From: Halalkalibacter nanhaiisediminis
GTDB lineage: Bacteria > Bacillota > Bacilli > Bacillales > Bacillaceae_D
DNA: 64,000 nt
Reading direction: 5' to 3'
NCBI RefSeq assembly: GCF_007830185.1
Contig: NZ_VLKZ01000002.1
Location: 186,001 to 250,000 of the forward strand
In this document: piece by piece, positions 21,544 to 29,758 of the stretch
Layout: each line of letters starts with the position of its first letter
Position numbering within the stretch: position 1 is the first letter of the stretch
The notes under the pieces: generated by a model
The model's input: only the letters and a program-made list of their open reading frames with translations
Told to the model about the DNA's origin: nothing
Databases searched by the model: none
Position numbers and translations under genes: made by a program

Positions 21544-21904
21544 TTAGCATTGCCTCTACTTTTCCTGCCAGCTCCATCGGACTGAACGGCTTGGACATAA
21601 ATCCTGAAGCTCCCGAGGCAACGACCTCCTCACGAACGGATTGTTGACTTTTAGCTGTAAGAATAAGGACTGGTGGAACAGGTTTCAGCCCCATCGTTTT
21701 CATTTTTGTTAACACTTCTAATCCTGTGTATACAGGCATCATATAATCGAGGATGACCAGATCATAAGTATTCCCCGCCATCAAAATATCCATCGCTTCT
21801 TTTCCGCTACTTGCCTCAACTATCTGGTGTCCTTCATCTTCCAGTGTATCTGTTATGAGCATGCGAAGAACACTCTCGTCCTCAGCAAGTAATATATTTG
21901 CCAT
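21527..21904 (-). CDS. CheY-like single-domain response regulator
   Basis: The 125-residue protein is one receiver domain: acidic pair AEDES, phospho-acceptor in LVILDYMMP (near 52), the TAK threonine region and the SKPF lysine loop. There is no output domain, so it acts as a phosphorelay shuttle or by protein contact. The ATG at 21904 is chosen because GGAGGGG precedes it by six bases; the upstream ATG at 21919 sits inside that site. It follows the glycosyltransferase gene by 33 bases and overlaps the kinase start. Confidence 0.92.
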   Translation of the reverse strand: MANILLAEDESVLRMLITDTLEDEGHQIVEASSGKEAMDILMAGNTYDLVILDYMMPVYTGLEVLTKMKTMGLKPVPPVLILTAKSQQSVREEVVASGASGFMSKPFSPMELAGKVEAMLNEVEK

Positions 21905-21937
21905 ATTTGACCCCTCCATTTATCATTTGTTTCCAGA

Positions 21938-23347
21938 TTATTGGGATACTCCTTTTCGTTGCATTTCTCCCCAACCTCTCTTCTTCCTTAATACATCCAA
22001 GATGCCTTGACATCTCCAGATTATGGTTAAAGGTCTGTACCAGAAGGTTTCTGTAAGAGAATAGAAGAATAAAACAACAATATGCCTTGCTTTAGGGTAT
22101 CGTTTGAGACTCCACTCTTCCATCAAAACAGCCAACATGGAATAGATAGAACCATAGATGACAAAAAGCAAGAATAGGAGCAACGCTATTTCTTCATTCA
22201 TACCACCAAGAAAAAAAGAGAGGATTATATATAAATATCCTGTTAATTCCACAACTGGACCCAAAAACTCTATAAAGATAAAATATGGCATGGATACCAT
22301 ACCAATGGATCCATATTTAGGATTGAACGCCATTGAGCGGTGCATCCACAAACTTTCAAATAGCCCCCTGTGCCATCGATTCCGCTGTCTTTTTAAAAAG
22401 GTCATTTCTTCCGGAGCTTCTGTCCAGCATACTGGATCTGCAACATATACAATTTTCTTGTTGGACTTCTTTTCCTTTATATACCGGTGCAGCCTTACGA
22501 CCAATTCCATATCCTCTCCTACGGTATGAGAATAGCCCCCTGCATCCATTACCCACTTTTTAGAGAAAACCCCAAAGGCACCTGATACAATCAATAAAAG
22601 ATTGTGTCTGCTTAACCCGATTCTCCCCACTAAAAATGCGCGCAAATATTCAATAACCTGCATGATGACTAGTGGATTTGAGGAAAGGCCCACCTTCATG
22701 ATGGATCCGTTTTCGATAGCAGAACCGTTTGCGATTCTTACACTTCCACCTGTGGCAATAACGTCTCCATCAGAATCTATGATAGGCTTCATTACTTTTA
22801 AGAAAGCGTCCCTCTCCAGAATAGAATCGCCGTCCACTGAACAGAAATAGGGATAGGTGCATAAGTTAATTCCAACGTTTAGTGCATCCGACTTCCCACC
22901 ATTCTCCTTATCTATCACAAATAAATAATCATAAATAGAAGACTGGTAGATACCTTTTACTTCTTTTGTCTTCAACTTTTGTTTTACTATTTTCTTTATT
23001 TTTTTCAATTGAAATTCCTCGATGAGCTTTTCCATCGTATCATCTTTTGAACCGTCATTAATTACAATGATTTCATACTGCGGATATTCTATGCTAAGTA
23101 GAGAACGAACAGATGGAACAATCCCAAGTGATTCATTGTAGGCCGGCACCAATATAGATAACGGTTTAGAATAACTTACATCCAATAGGTCCTCATATGG
23201 CTCTGTATTGTCCAGCTGATAGTTCTTCCTAACTTGGAACAGAGAAACCAGCAACATAAAAAGATAAAAAAGAATGACAAATCCCATATAAGCTATAACA
23301 AACCAACCAATTCCCTGTAATAGCAAATAAACAAAATTACCGTCCAC
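21938..23347 (-). CDS. Processive GT2 glycosyltransferase
   Basis: The protein is 469 residues from the GTG at 23347, which follows GAGGAGGG at the right distance and overlaps the HEAT gene stop by 11 bases; a reading from 23500 has no ribosome site. After an N-terminal membrane helix comes a GT-A domain with VINDGSKDD, the metal-binding SVDGDS, the base region GEDMEL and the QRNRW motif (near 322) of processive beta-glycosyltransferases (cellulose, hyaluronan and poly-N-acetylglucosamine synthases), then about four more helices. It should polymerise and export a polysaccharide. No PilZ domain is fused, so c-di-GMP control would need another protein. Confidence 0.9.
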   Translation of the reverse strand: MDGNFVYLLLQGIGWFVIAYMGFVILFYLFMLLVSLFQVRKNYQLDNTEPYEDLLDVSYSKPLSILVPAYNESLGIVPSVRSLLSIEYPQYEIIVINDGSKDDTMEKLIEEFQLKKIKKIVKQKLKTKEVKGIYQSSIYDYLFVIDKENGGKSDALNVGINLCTYPYFCSVDGDSILERDAFLKVMKPIIDSDGDVIATGGSVRIANGSAIENGSIMKVGLSSNPLVIMQVIEYLRAFLVGRIGLSRHNLLLIVSGAFGVFSKKWVMDAGGYSHTVGEDMELVVRLHRYIKEKKSNKKIVYVADPVCWTEAPEEMTFLKRQRNRWHRGLFESLWMHRSMAFNPKYGSIGMVSMPYFIFIEFLGPVVELTGYLYIILSFFLGGMNEEIALLLFLLFVIYGSIYSMLAVLMEEWSLKRYPKARHIVVLFFYSLTETFWYRPLTIIWRCQGILDVLRKKRGWGEMQRKGVSQ

Positions 23348-24398
23348 GAATTTGCCCTCCTCTCTGCAACCATTCTTCCGCCATGTCTCTTGCAAAGCGG
23401 TCTGCTGAAGTTTCAAGGACCTGATGGAGATGGTTTGCCCCTCCTTCAATGGATAAGATGTATTTGGCAGCGTTATTTCTGACATCATAATTTGTGTCAC
23501 TAAGAAACTCTGTCAAAATAAGAAGGCTCTCCTTACGGTTGGTTCTGCCAAGTAATTTACTAAGCATTAATCGCTCTTCCCATGAGCTCTCTTTGAGATC
23601 TACATGCCCAATCCATTCTAGGACCTTTGAATACCCTAATTCATTCAGTGCTTTTAGAATTCTTATTTTCTTTTCTCCTGAAGAAATCCGAAGTATGTCC
23701 TCAAGAAAGGGCATAAACTCCCTTTTCCCCTCAATCCCTATCATATCTAGCACTGGAAGCTGAATGTATTCAGGGAAGGCATCAAAATTTGTAACCATCT
23801 CCTGAAACTGTCTCTCTGTCATTACTCCCAATAAAGACCTATACATAAATTCCGATAGACGCCAATTTGATTCTTTTACTAATTCCTCCCAGTGATTTGT
23901 TTGAAACCGCACTAGGATTTTTAATAATTGTCTTCTTTCTTCCTGAGACAGAGTTCTCTTCTCATAAGTATTAAGAAGATAAGGCACCATGCTTTTTAGT
24001 TGGAAATCCTCAATTGCATACAAACTATTCATCCTAATGCTCCAACGACGATGAAGAACGTTCCGCTTATATTTCTCCATAAAATGAGTGTTTGCAAAAA
24101 GCGTAATTCGCTCCTGCACTTCATCCCCTTGGACGACATCTGCAAAATCGCTAAACAGTTCTTCCATTGCTTTCCACTGTTTCCCGCTCCATTCCTGTTC
24201 AAGAATGTCCTGGTTTTGCCTGTATAAGTATTCAAAAACTTTAGCCCTTAATTCTTCTTTATGTTGGTCAATTTTTTGACGTAGGCTGTTCTGTATCATT
24301 TTGGTGACAAGCATATAGATAAATAAAATCGATAGCAAAATAAAAAAAGAAAGAATGATAACCAGTACAATAGAAACAAGACTACTAATCAATGTCAC
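23337..24398 (-). CDS. Membrane-anchored HEAT-repeat protein
   Basis: The 353-residue protein has one N-terminal membrane helix (LVSIVLVIILSFFILLSIL) and then a cytoplasmic all-helical region; C-terminal units such as LTEFLSDTNYDVRNNAAKYI are typical HEAT repeats. It has no catalytic motif and probably acts as a scaffold. The GTG start overlaps the previous stop as GTGA, and its own stop overlaps the glycosyltransferase start, so translation is coupled with both neighbours. A role in assembling or gating the synthase is inferred only from this position. Confidence 0.78.
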   Translation of the reverse strand: MTLISSLVSIVLVIILSFFILLSILFIYMLVTKMIQNSLRQKIDQHKEELRAKVFEYLYRQNQDILEQEWSGKQWKAMEELFSDFADVVQGDEVQERITLFANTHFMEKYKRNVLHRRWSIRMNSLYAIEDFQLKSMVPYLLNTYEKRTLSQEERRQLLKILVRFQTNHWEELVKESNWRLSEFMYRSLLGVMTERQFQEMVTNFDAFPEYIQLPVLDMIGIEGKREFMPFLEDILRISSGEKKIRILKALNELGYSKVLEWIGHVDLKESSWEERLMLSKLLGRTNRKESLLILTEFLSDTNYDVRNNAAKYILSIEGGANHLHQVLETSADRFARDMAEEWLQRGGQIRGR

Positions 24399-25981
24399 AT
24401 CCCCCGCTTTATCAGGTGCTGAAGTCTTGCTTCCACTTCAAGAAGCTTAAAAGGTTTTGTTACATAGTCATCCGCTCCAAGCTGTAACGCTTTTTGTATG
24501 TCCCTTTCGCTTTTCCTAGAAGTTAACATCATCACTCTAAACTGGTCATGACGTCTTTCCGAACGAAGTCTTTGTAACACTTCCAGTCCGTCCATTTTCG
24601 GCATCATTCCATCAAGAATGACCACATAGCGATCCTGACTCAGTAGCCACTCCGATTGCAAAAAGCTTTTTCCATCCGGGAATGTTTCTATTTCAATGAT
24701 TCTATTCGCAGGAAGGGACAGCTTTCCTATCACTTCAGAAAGCATCATTCTTACAATCTCATCATCATCGACAATAGCTACCTTAACTTTCTGTGTAACA
24801 ACCTCCTGGCCTCCCTCATATACCTCCACTCTTGCCTTTCCTTTCTTTTTCGCTCCATAAAGGGCCTTGTCTGCACGCTCCATTACTCTTTCCAATGCCA
24901 AGCCACCCTCTGTTACTTGTACAACTCCTCCTGAAAAGGAACAAGTAAAAGATACTTGATCTGCTTGAAAATTCAATTTCATAAAACCATTCAGTAGCCG
25001 TTCAACCAGCTTTTTTGCTTGTTCTATAGCGATATTTGGCAGCAACATAGCAAACTCATCGCCTCCATATCTGGCAAATACATCACCTGAGCGCATATTT
25101 TGTTTCATGTACGATGCTAGCTGCTTCAACACCTCATCACCAACCACATGCCCGTAAGTATCATTTACTTGTTTAAAATAATCGAGATCAATGACTCCTA
25201 CACTAAACGGCTCTTTGACTCCTGTAAGAATTGACTGCTGTTTCGCAAAAAACGACTGGAAGTACTTCCGGTTATACGCCTTTGTGAGCTCATCCATCAA
25301 CAACAAATCGTCATATTGCTTTTTTCTCCCCACTTGCCTCGAGACCCTTACTTCAAACTCCTCCAGATCCAAAGGTTTGGACATAAAATCATCGGCTCCC
25401 GCACGGTAAGCGTCTAATCTGCTTTCCCTACTTGGATTGTCACCAATTACCATAACTGGTGTCAACATTTGCTGACCGCTTGCTTGGAGTCTCCCTAATA
25501 ACGGAAGCCCTTTTTCATCTTTTAGCCCTGCGTCCATTATCAAACAATCCGGTTTCACGTCATAGAAGGTATCGATGGTCTTTTCAACGTCTGTACTGAC
25601 CAATACATGGAAAGCCTTCCTCTCCAGGTACTCTTTAAATTCTACAAGTAGAGCTGGATCACGATCTGCGATGACGATCCTTGGTTGATCTTTTGTTTGT
25701 TCTGTATGTGCGCCTACCTTTTTGCAATACACGATAACTTCCTGCAAAAAGGATTGGCATTCTCCCAACTGCCACGTACTCTTTTCAACCACGTTTATCT
25801 TTTCATATAGCGCTTCTGTTAAATCTCCCAACTCATCCAGCCCGACTGTCCTAGCTGTTCCTTTTATAGAGTGAACAAACCGATATACTTCTTCATGGGG
25901 AATATCGCTAGCTTGAACTTCCCACTGATCTATTTGATTTAAAATGGTAGCAATTAATTTCGTTTTATATTTATCCAACAC
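24395..25981 (-). CDS. Hpt-REC-GGDEF-REC diguanylate cyclase
   Basis: This 528-residue protein combines an Hpt domain (FVHSIKGTARTVG, histidine near 35), a receiver (PDCLIMDAG, Asp near 147), a GGDEF domain with an intact GGDEF loop (near 308) and the inhibitory RxxD site RSGD five residues before it, and a second receiver (VVILDGMMPK, Asp near 453). It should make c-di-GMP under phosphorelay control. The GTG at 25981 is preferred because GGAAGG precedes it; a TTG at 26008 lacks a site. It is the first gene of the operon, 55 bases after the predicted transcript start. Confidence 0.92.
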   Translation of the reverse strand: MLDKYKTKLIATILNQIDQWEVQASDIPHEEVYRFVHSIKGTARTVGLDELGDLTEALYEKINVVEKSTWQLGECQSFLQEVIVYCKKVGAHTEQTKDQPRIVIADRDPALLVEFKEYLERKAFHVLVSTDVEKTIDTFYDVKPDCLIMDAGLKDEKGLPLLGRLQASGQQMLTPVMVIGDNPSRESRLDAYRAGADDFMSKPLDLEEFEVRVSRQVGRKKQYDDLLLMDELTKAYNRKYFQSFFAKQQSILTGVKEPFSVGVIDLDYFKQVNDTYGHVVGDEVLKQLASYMKQNMRSGDVFARYGGDEFAMLLPNIAIEQAKKLVERLLNGFMKLNFQADQVSFTCSFSGGVVQVTEGGLALERVMERADKALYGAKKKGKARVEVYEGGQEVVTQKVKVAIVDDDEIVRMMLSEVIGKLSLPANRIIEIETFPDGKSFLQSEWLLSQDRYVVILDGMMPKMDGLEVLQRLRSERRHDQFRVMMLTSRKSERDIQKALQLGADDYVTKPFKLLEVEARLQHLIKRGM

Positions 25982-26042
25982 AGCACAACCTTCCGATGAG
26001 ACGCTCAAGATGAATAGCCTCTAAACTACATACTTTATATTA

Positions 26043-26071
26043 ATTATAAAGAGGAATGATTATGATGTCAT
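26043..26071 (-). promoter_or_regulatory. Promoter of the Hpt-GGDEF/glycosyltransferase operon
   Basis: On the minus strand ATGACA (plus 26066-26071) and a perfect TATAAT (plus 26043-26048) are 17 bases apart. The predicted start is near 26036. Confidence 0.65.
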
Positions 26072-26117
26072 GGATAAATTTTTAGAATCACCGATTTGTA
26101 TCAATTCAAGGAAGCAA

Positions 26118-26155
26118 CTAAAAAAAGACACCACTCGTTTATATAAGTGGCGCCT
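26118..26155 (-). terminator. Terminator behind the rlmD-like remnant
   Basis: On the minus strand GGCGCCACT pairs with AGTGGTGTC, using two G-U pairs, and is followed by TTTTTTT. It lies 22 bases past the stop of the methyltransferase remnant and was presumably its terminator. Confidence 0.8.
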
Positions 26156-26176
26156 TTTTATGAAATATCAAAGCCT

Positions 26177-26262
26177 TTATTTACGTATGAACCTAACAAC
26201 ACTCTCAACATGACTGATGAGCGGGAACATATCGACCTTTTTTACAAATTTAAAGTCTTGCA
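26177..26262 (-). pseudogene. 3' remnant of an RlmD-type rRNA uracil methyltransferase
   Basis: The last ~28 codons read LQDFKFVKKVDMFPLISHVE and end in VVRFIRK and a stop. That is the characteristic tail of 23S rRNA (uracil-C5) methyltransferases of the RumA/RlmD family, which usually end VDMFPHT-HVE. Nothing of the catalytic domain is present upstream. The tail still has a terminator behind it. Confidence 0.6.
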
Positions 26263-26352
26263 AAAAACACTTGTTTATTATCCTTTTACTAGAGTTTTTA
26301 GCTTGCTTTCTAGTTGTTTATGGTTTTCCTCAACATTTAGAACTTTTGCAGA

Positions 26353-26481
26353 CCAGTCCCAACTATGGATATTTATGCTCACTTAACCGTTGATATGGAA
26401 GAAAAAGCTTCCCACCAGTTCAGTGAACTTATGAAAAACTTGTTCTAAACTATTTAATAAAATGTGGTCAAAATGTGGTCA
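26353..26481 (+). pseudogene. C-terminal remnant of a tyrosine recombinase
   Basis: The plus strand reads PTMDIYAHLTVDMEEKASHQ and then FSELMKNLF, the end of a phage or ICE integrase with the catalytic Tyr in DIYAHLT. After stop codons the same frame continues NVVKMWS, a tail common in Bacillus phage integrases. The rest of the gene is missing and a TAG stop lies just upstream. No other phage or conjugation gene is nearby. Confidence 0.55.
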
Positions 26482-26529
26482 TGCACCATATTTGTTATAA
26501 AGAAAGCTATTCTCAGATATTAAAAATGG

Positions 26530-27498
26530 TTACTCGCATACAAGAACTTCCCTCGAAAACGTTCCTTTTTTCGCAACGCATCGATCAACGATCTCAAAGC
26601 CAGCCTCTTGAATCGCTGAATCCATAGGCTCTATCGTAACGACAACGAGTTTTTTGGAAAAGCGACGAGCGCTTTGAATCATTTCTAGCTTTTCTTGCAC
26701 TGTTATGACAGAACAAAGATTATAAGGCATGTCGACAATCGCTACATCATACTTACCAGTTACGTTTCGTATATCTCTTAAAGCGACTTCTGTTTGAAAG
26801 CCAAAGTGAGCTATATTTTCTCTCGCCCCCAGGAGCACAAGTGGGTTTAAATCGCTACCAACAATGTCTATGCCCATCGACAGTGCCTCAATCAGAACTG
26901 TCCCAATCCCGCAGCAAGGATCAATCGCTTTTATCCCTAATGGATTTGGAATAGCAATATTTACCACAGCTCTTGCTACACGAGTGCTCAGTGCCGTTGA
27001 GTATTGTTGCGGCTTGCTTTGGTGCCTTAACCAAATGGCTTCACTCTTGAAATATTGACCCAATATCCAACCATTTTTGCCTTTCATGATGGCAAACAAC
27101 AATTCAGGATTAACGAGATCGACCTTTCCCTTGATCAGTAATCCAATTTTACGCTCAATCGAACGTCTCTCTTCAAAACCTACTTTTTCACTTACATCCA
27201 ATTCATCATTTTTCATAAAAATCACTCTAAACGTAGATCCTACAATATGTAACTTCTTAACTTGTCTCGCAATATCCTCTACTGTATTTTCTTTATACAA
27301 CACATCAATTCGTTCTTTAATAAACGGGCTTCGACTTGGATCGATTCGTAATGAACTTTCCAATATACTAGATTCCGTATCAAATCCAAATAATGAGCGC
27401 ATTTCTAATCGACATAAAGAAAGTTCATCCTCATGACAGGAATAGGTGTATAAATAATTTATTGGTTTCACATTAAATTCATCCAAGTTATCTTTCAT
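26530..27498 (-). CDS. TRM11-type nucleic-acid N-methyltransferase
   Basis: The 322-residue protein has an N-terminal THUMP-like region and a C-terminal Rossmann methyltransferase domain: motif I AIDPCCGIGTVLIEA near 192 and motif IV DMPYN near 254 (a DPPY variant), as in TRM11/UPF0020 enzymes that methylate exocyclic amines of guanine in tRNA. It would use S-adenosylmethionine in the cytoplasm. The ATG at 27498 has AAAGG directly against it, so a TTG five codons in, with better spacing, is possible. The upstream neighbour is a broken gene. Exact RNA target unknown. Confidence 0.78.
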   Translation of the reverse strand: MKDNLDEFNVKPINYLYTYSCHEDELSLCRLEMRSLFGFDTESSILESSLRIDPSRSPFIKERIDVLYKENTVEDIARQVKKLHIVGSTFRVIFMKNDELDVSEKVGFEERRSIERKIGLLIKGKVDLVNPELLFAIMKGKNGWILGQYFKSEAIWLRHQSKPQQYSTALSTRVARAVVNIAIPNPLGIKAIDPCCGIGTVLIEALSMGIDIVGSDLNPLVLLGARENIAHFGFQTEVALRDIRNVTGKYDVAIVDMPYNLCSVITVQEKLEMIQSARRFSKKLVVVTIEPMDSAIQEAGFEIVDRCVAKKGTFSREVLVCE

Positions 27499-27625
27499 CC
27501 TTTACTAAGCTATTTATTCTCATTTGATCATTATATATGAAAAATCATTCTTTTACCGTGTATGCTTTCATAAAAATAGGCGCACCCCGATTAGAGGAAT
27601 GCGCTTATAAAGAAATGAACTTGGA

Positions 27626-27847
27626 TTACTCGAATAGTAGCTTAGTAGGACTAGCGAAAGCTTTCTCAATTCCTAATGCTATTTCTAGATCAATTGCATG
27701 TTCTTGTTCAGTAGCCACAACTTCTCTGGTTTTTTTGAGAAGAGTCATACAAACCGAGTGCTTCAAGTTGGTGGATACGTTGCAAATAGCGATGAATGGC
27801 GTCGTATTCAACTTGTAAATCTTGTCGTACATCTCATCATTATCCAT
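27626..27847 (-). pseudogene. Ferritin-like diiron protein remnant (frameshifted)
   Basis: Two minus-strand frames together give the first half of a ferritin-like four-helix bundle: one reads DLQVEYDAIHRYLQRIHQLE followed by ALGLYDSSQ, the other TREVVATEQEHAIDLEIALG. They supply the helix-A Glu and the helix-B ExxH metal ligands. Removing one base from the seven-base run at 27730-27736 joins them as SSQKTREVV. A second shift near 27830 seems needed to reach the MDNDEMYDK start. No second helix pair follows, so the gene is also cut short. The plus-strand reading at 27537-27818 is a shadow. Confidence 0.5.
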
Positions 27848-28111
27848 AGAAATAGATACAAGAGCAACTTGTGTAGTAGAAATCCCATTTAAATATTTAA
27901 TAAGTTTGCTTAGAACGATTCCTGTTGAAATGACAGATTTTTTTGAAGAAAACAAAAAAACTTAAAAGACTAAATGTCAATCAAGAAACTTACTTTCATC
28001 TGTCTAACTACATAATTAGTTTTCAAGGTCATCATATGCATAACCAATTAAAAAATTCATCATACTCATTTCGTTTTCAGCTTTTAAAGCTCTCTGCTAA
28101 AATTAGTTTGC

Positions 28112-28141
28112 AAAAAGTAAAAGCCAGCATTTAACTGGCTC
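28112..28141 (-). terminator. Terminator of the enoyl-CoA hydratase gene
   Basis: AGCCAG (28122-28127) pairs with CTGGCT (28135-28140). On the minus strand it is followed by TTTACTTTTTG. It lies 18 bases past the stop. Confidence 0.65.
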
Positions 28142-28158
28142 CTACTCATTTCTTCACT

Positions 28159-28959
28159 CTATCTCGTTGTTATTCCTTTTACATAATTTGCTTCACGTTT
28201 TTCTAAGAAGGCTGAAATTCCTTCTTTGCCCTCTTCACTACTTGCTCTTTGTGCAATGTATTCAGTCTCCATAGCCATTTGAGATTCAAGGCTCTCTCGG
28301 TCAGAATGATAAAATAATTTTTTCGTTGCTCCAAAAGCATTCATTGGTCCGCTCGCTAACTTTTCTGCCAAATCCTTCACCACAGGCATTAATTCATCTT
28401 CAGATACAACCTGATTAACGATTCCCCATTCATTTGCTTCTTCTGCGTTTAATAATCGATTCGTATACATTAACTCAAATGCTCGTTTCACCCCTACAAT
28501 ACGTGGCAGAAAATAACTTCCTGATCCATCTGGCGTTAAACCAATCTTATTGTAAGCCATTACAAATTTTGAATTAGGTGTAGCATATGTAAGGTCACAT
28601 GCACATGCAAGGCTCATGCCTGCACCTGCCGCTACTCCATTGACCGCACCAATAAAAGGTTTATTCATTCTAGCAAAAAGAGAAATTGCTTGATGTAAAT
28701 AACCTGTTACACTTTTTAAAAGCGAGCTAATATCTTCCCCTTCATTTGCAAAACTCTTTAAATCTCCGCCAACTGAAAACTTATTATCTGCTCCAGTAAT
28801 AACGACTGCACGTACTTTCTCACTTTCCGAACAAAAGATTGCAACATCTAATAACTCTTTTGCCATATCTAAATCTAGTGCATTTCCTACCTCTGGACGG
28901 TTTAATGTAATGAATCCTACATAATTTTCAATTGATAAAAGTACACGGTTATTTTCCAA
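28159..28959 (-). CDS. Enoyl-CoA hydratase/isomerase
   Basis: The 266-residue crotonase-fold protein shows the oxyanion-hole segments FSVGGDLKSF and NGVAAGAGMSLACACDL and the C-terminal trimerisation helix (EGISAFLEKREANY). It hydrates or isomerises unsaturated acyl-CoA in fatty-acid or aromatic-acid degradation; the closest resemblance is to PaaG-like members. The glutamates of classical hydratases are not both evident, so isomerase activity is possible. The start is TTG at 28959 after GGGGGAAGATAACG. It is monocistronic and its pathway partners are not adjacent. Confidence 0.85.
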   Translation of the reverse strand: MENNRVLLSIENYVGFITLNRPEVGNALDLDMAKELLDVAIFCSESEKVRAVVITGADNKFSVGGDLKSFANEGEDISSLLKSVTGYLHQAISLFARMNKPFIGAVNGVAAGAGMSLACACDLTYATPNSKFVMAYNKIGLTPDGSGSYFLPRIVGVKRAFELMYTNRLLNAEEANEWGIVNQVVSEDELMPVVKDLAEKLASGPMNAFGATKKLFYHSDRESLESQMAMETEYIAQRASSEEGKEGISAFLEKREANYVKGITTR

Positions 28960-29003
28960 CGTTATCTTCCCCCTTGTATCTAAAAGAATTTATAACATTT
29001 CTA

Positions 29004-29042
29004 CCTCATTTGTATTCTCTAGCCATAAACCACTATCCTGCC
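29004..29042. repeat. Copy A of a dispersed ~39-bp repeat
   Basis: This segment, containing TGTATTCTCTAG and ending ATCCTGCC, matches 34265-34302 in the same orientation with four mismatches and one gap (about 87 percent). It lies between the enoyl-CoA hydratase and DUF3231 genes. Confidence 0.7.
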
Positions 29043-29167
29043 TTAATTGTTCATAAAATGACGAAAAAGTAAAAATAGTCGAATAATGAAGAAAAAATCC
29101 ATGCGATTCCACAAAGAAAATAATTAAAATTCCTATCATACAGAATATATAAAATGAGGTGAACATT

Positions 29168-29587
29168 ATGCTAGCACATGCTTTTGAAGCATTAACTGAA
29201 GTATTGCATAGTTTATTTGATGAAGAGCCGAAACCCGTCTTACATGTAGGGGAAGTCATCATTTGTTGGACTTATTTAGCTTTATTAGAAGAAGCCGTCT
29301 CTTTAGAACAACTCGGCCTTCATACAACTGTAAATCCAGCGTTGAAAGAAATTGTTCACAAAACAATGGATGGTGCAAGCTCACAAGCAAGCAGACTAAA
29401 AGAATTCCTCCAAAATGAAGGTGTTTCCCTTCCACCAGTTTCAGAACCAAAGCCGATATCAGATCCAAGTTCAATCCCCTTAGGAGCAAAAATGACAGAT
29501 GCTGAAATTGCAAATGCTGTCAACCTAAAGCTAGCATCCGCGATCACAATGTGCGCAACGCGACTTCGAACGGTTGTTGAGGGATAA
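29168..29587 (+). CDS. DUF3231 family protein
   Basis: The 139-residue protein matches one DUF3231 unit, a ferritin-like helical domain found mainly in spore-forming Bacillaceae (PVLHVGEVIICWTYLALLEE, then GLHTTVNPALKEI). Full family members have about 170 residues or two units; here the chain ends RLRTVVEG where others continue with a final helix and a GWL-PPP tail, so the end may be truncated. The ATG at 29168 follows GAGGTG by six bases; the GTG inside that site is not the start. Function unknown. It stands alone and shares a bidirectional terminator with the convergent neighbour. Confidence 0.75.
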   Translation: MLAHAFEALTEVLHSLFDEEPKPVLHVGEVIICWTYLALLEEAVSLEQLGLHTTVNPALKEIVHKTMDGASSQASRLKEFLQNEGVSLPPVSEPKPISDPSSIPLGAKMTDAEIANAVNLKLASAITMCATRLRTVVEG

Positions 29588-29708
29588 GTGTCAGCTATAA
29601 AGCATGATGTATTTCAAGCTATCTCTAACCTAGAAATATGAATAGCCAAGACCGCCTGTAAAAGATTTACCTGCAAATAAATACTAATAATGTACCAGTT
29701 TCCAATCT

Positions 29709-29746
29709 AAAAAGGCACTGAGATTTTAATCTCAGATGCCTTTTTT
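29709..29746. terminator. Bidirectional terminator
   Basis: AAAAAGGCA-TGAGATT pairs with AATCTCA-TGCCTTTTTT, with runs of A and T on both sides. It sits between the convergent DUF3231 and endonuclease/phosphatase-fold genes and can end both. Confidence 0.9.
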
Positions 29747-29758
29747 AAAAATAACTGT

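Noticed and set aside
26353-26481. An integrated prophage
   Set aside because: Only a recombinase tail remains. No structural, replication, lysis or conjugation gene was found on either side.
27537-27818. A 93-codon plus-strand frame
   Set aside because: It is the complement of the ferritin-like remnant and shows no family features.
28990-29262. A 90-codon minus-strand frame overlapping the DUF3231 gene
   Set aside because: Most of it is the complement of the DUF3231 start and upstream region. Only its tail falls in the dispersed repeat.
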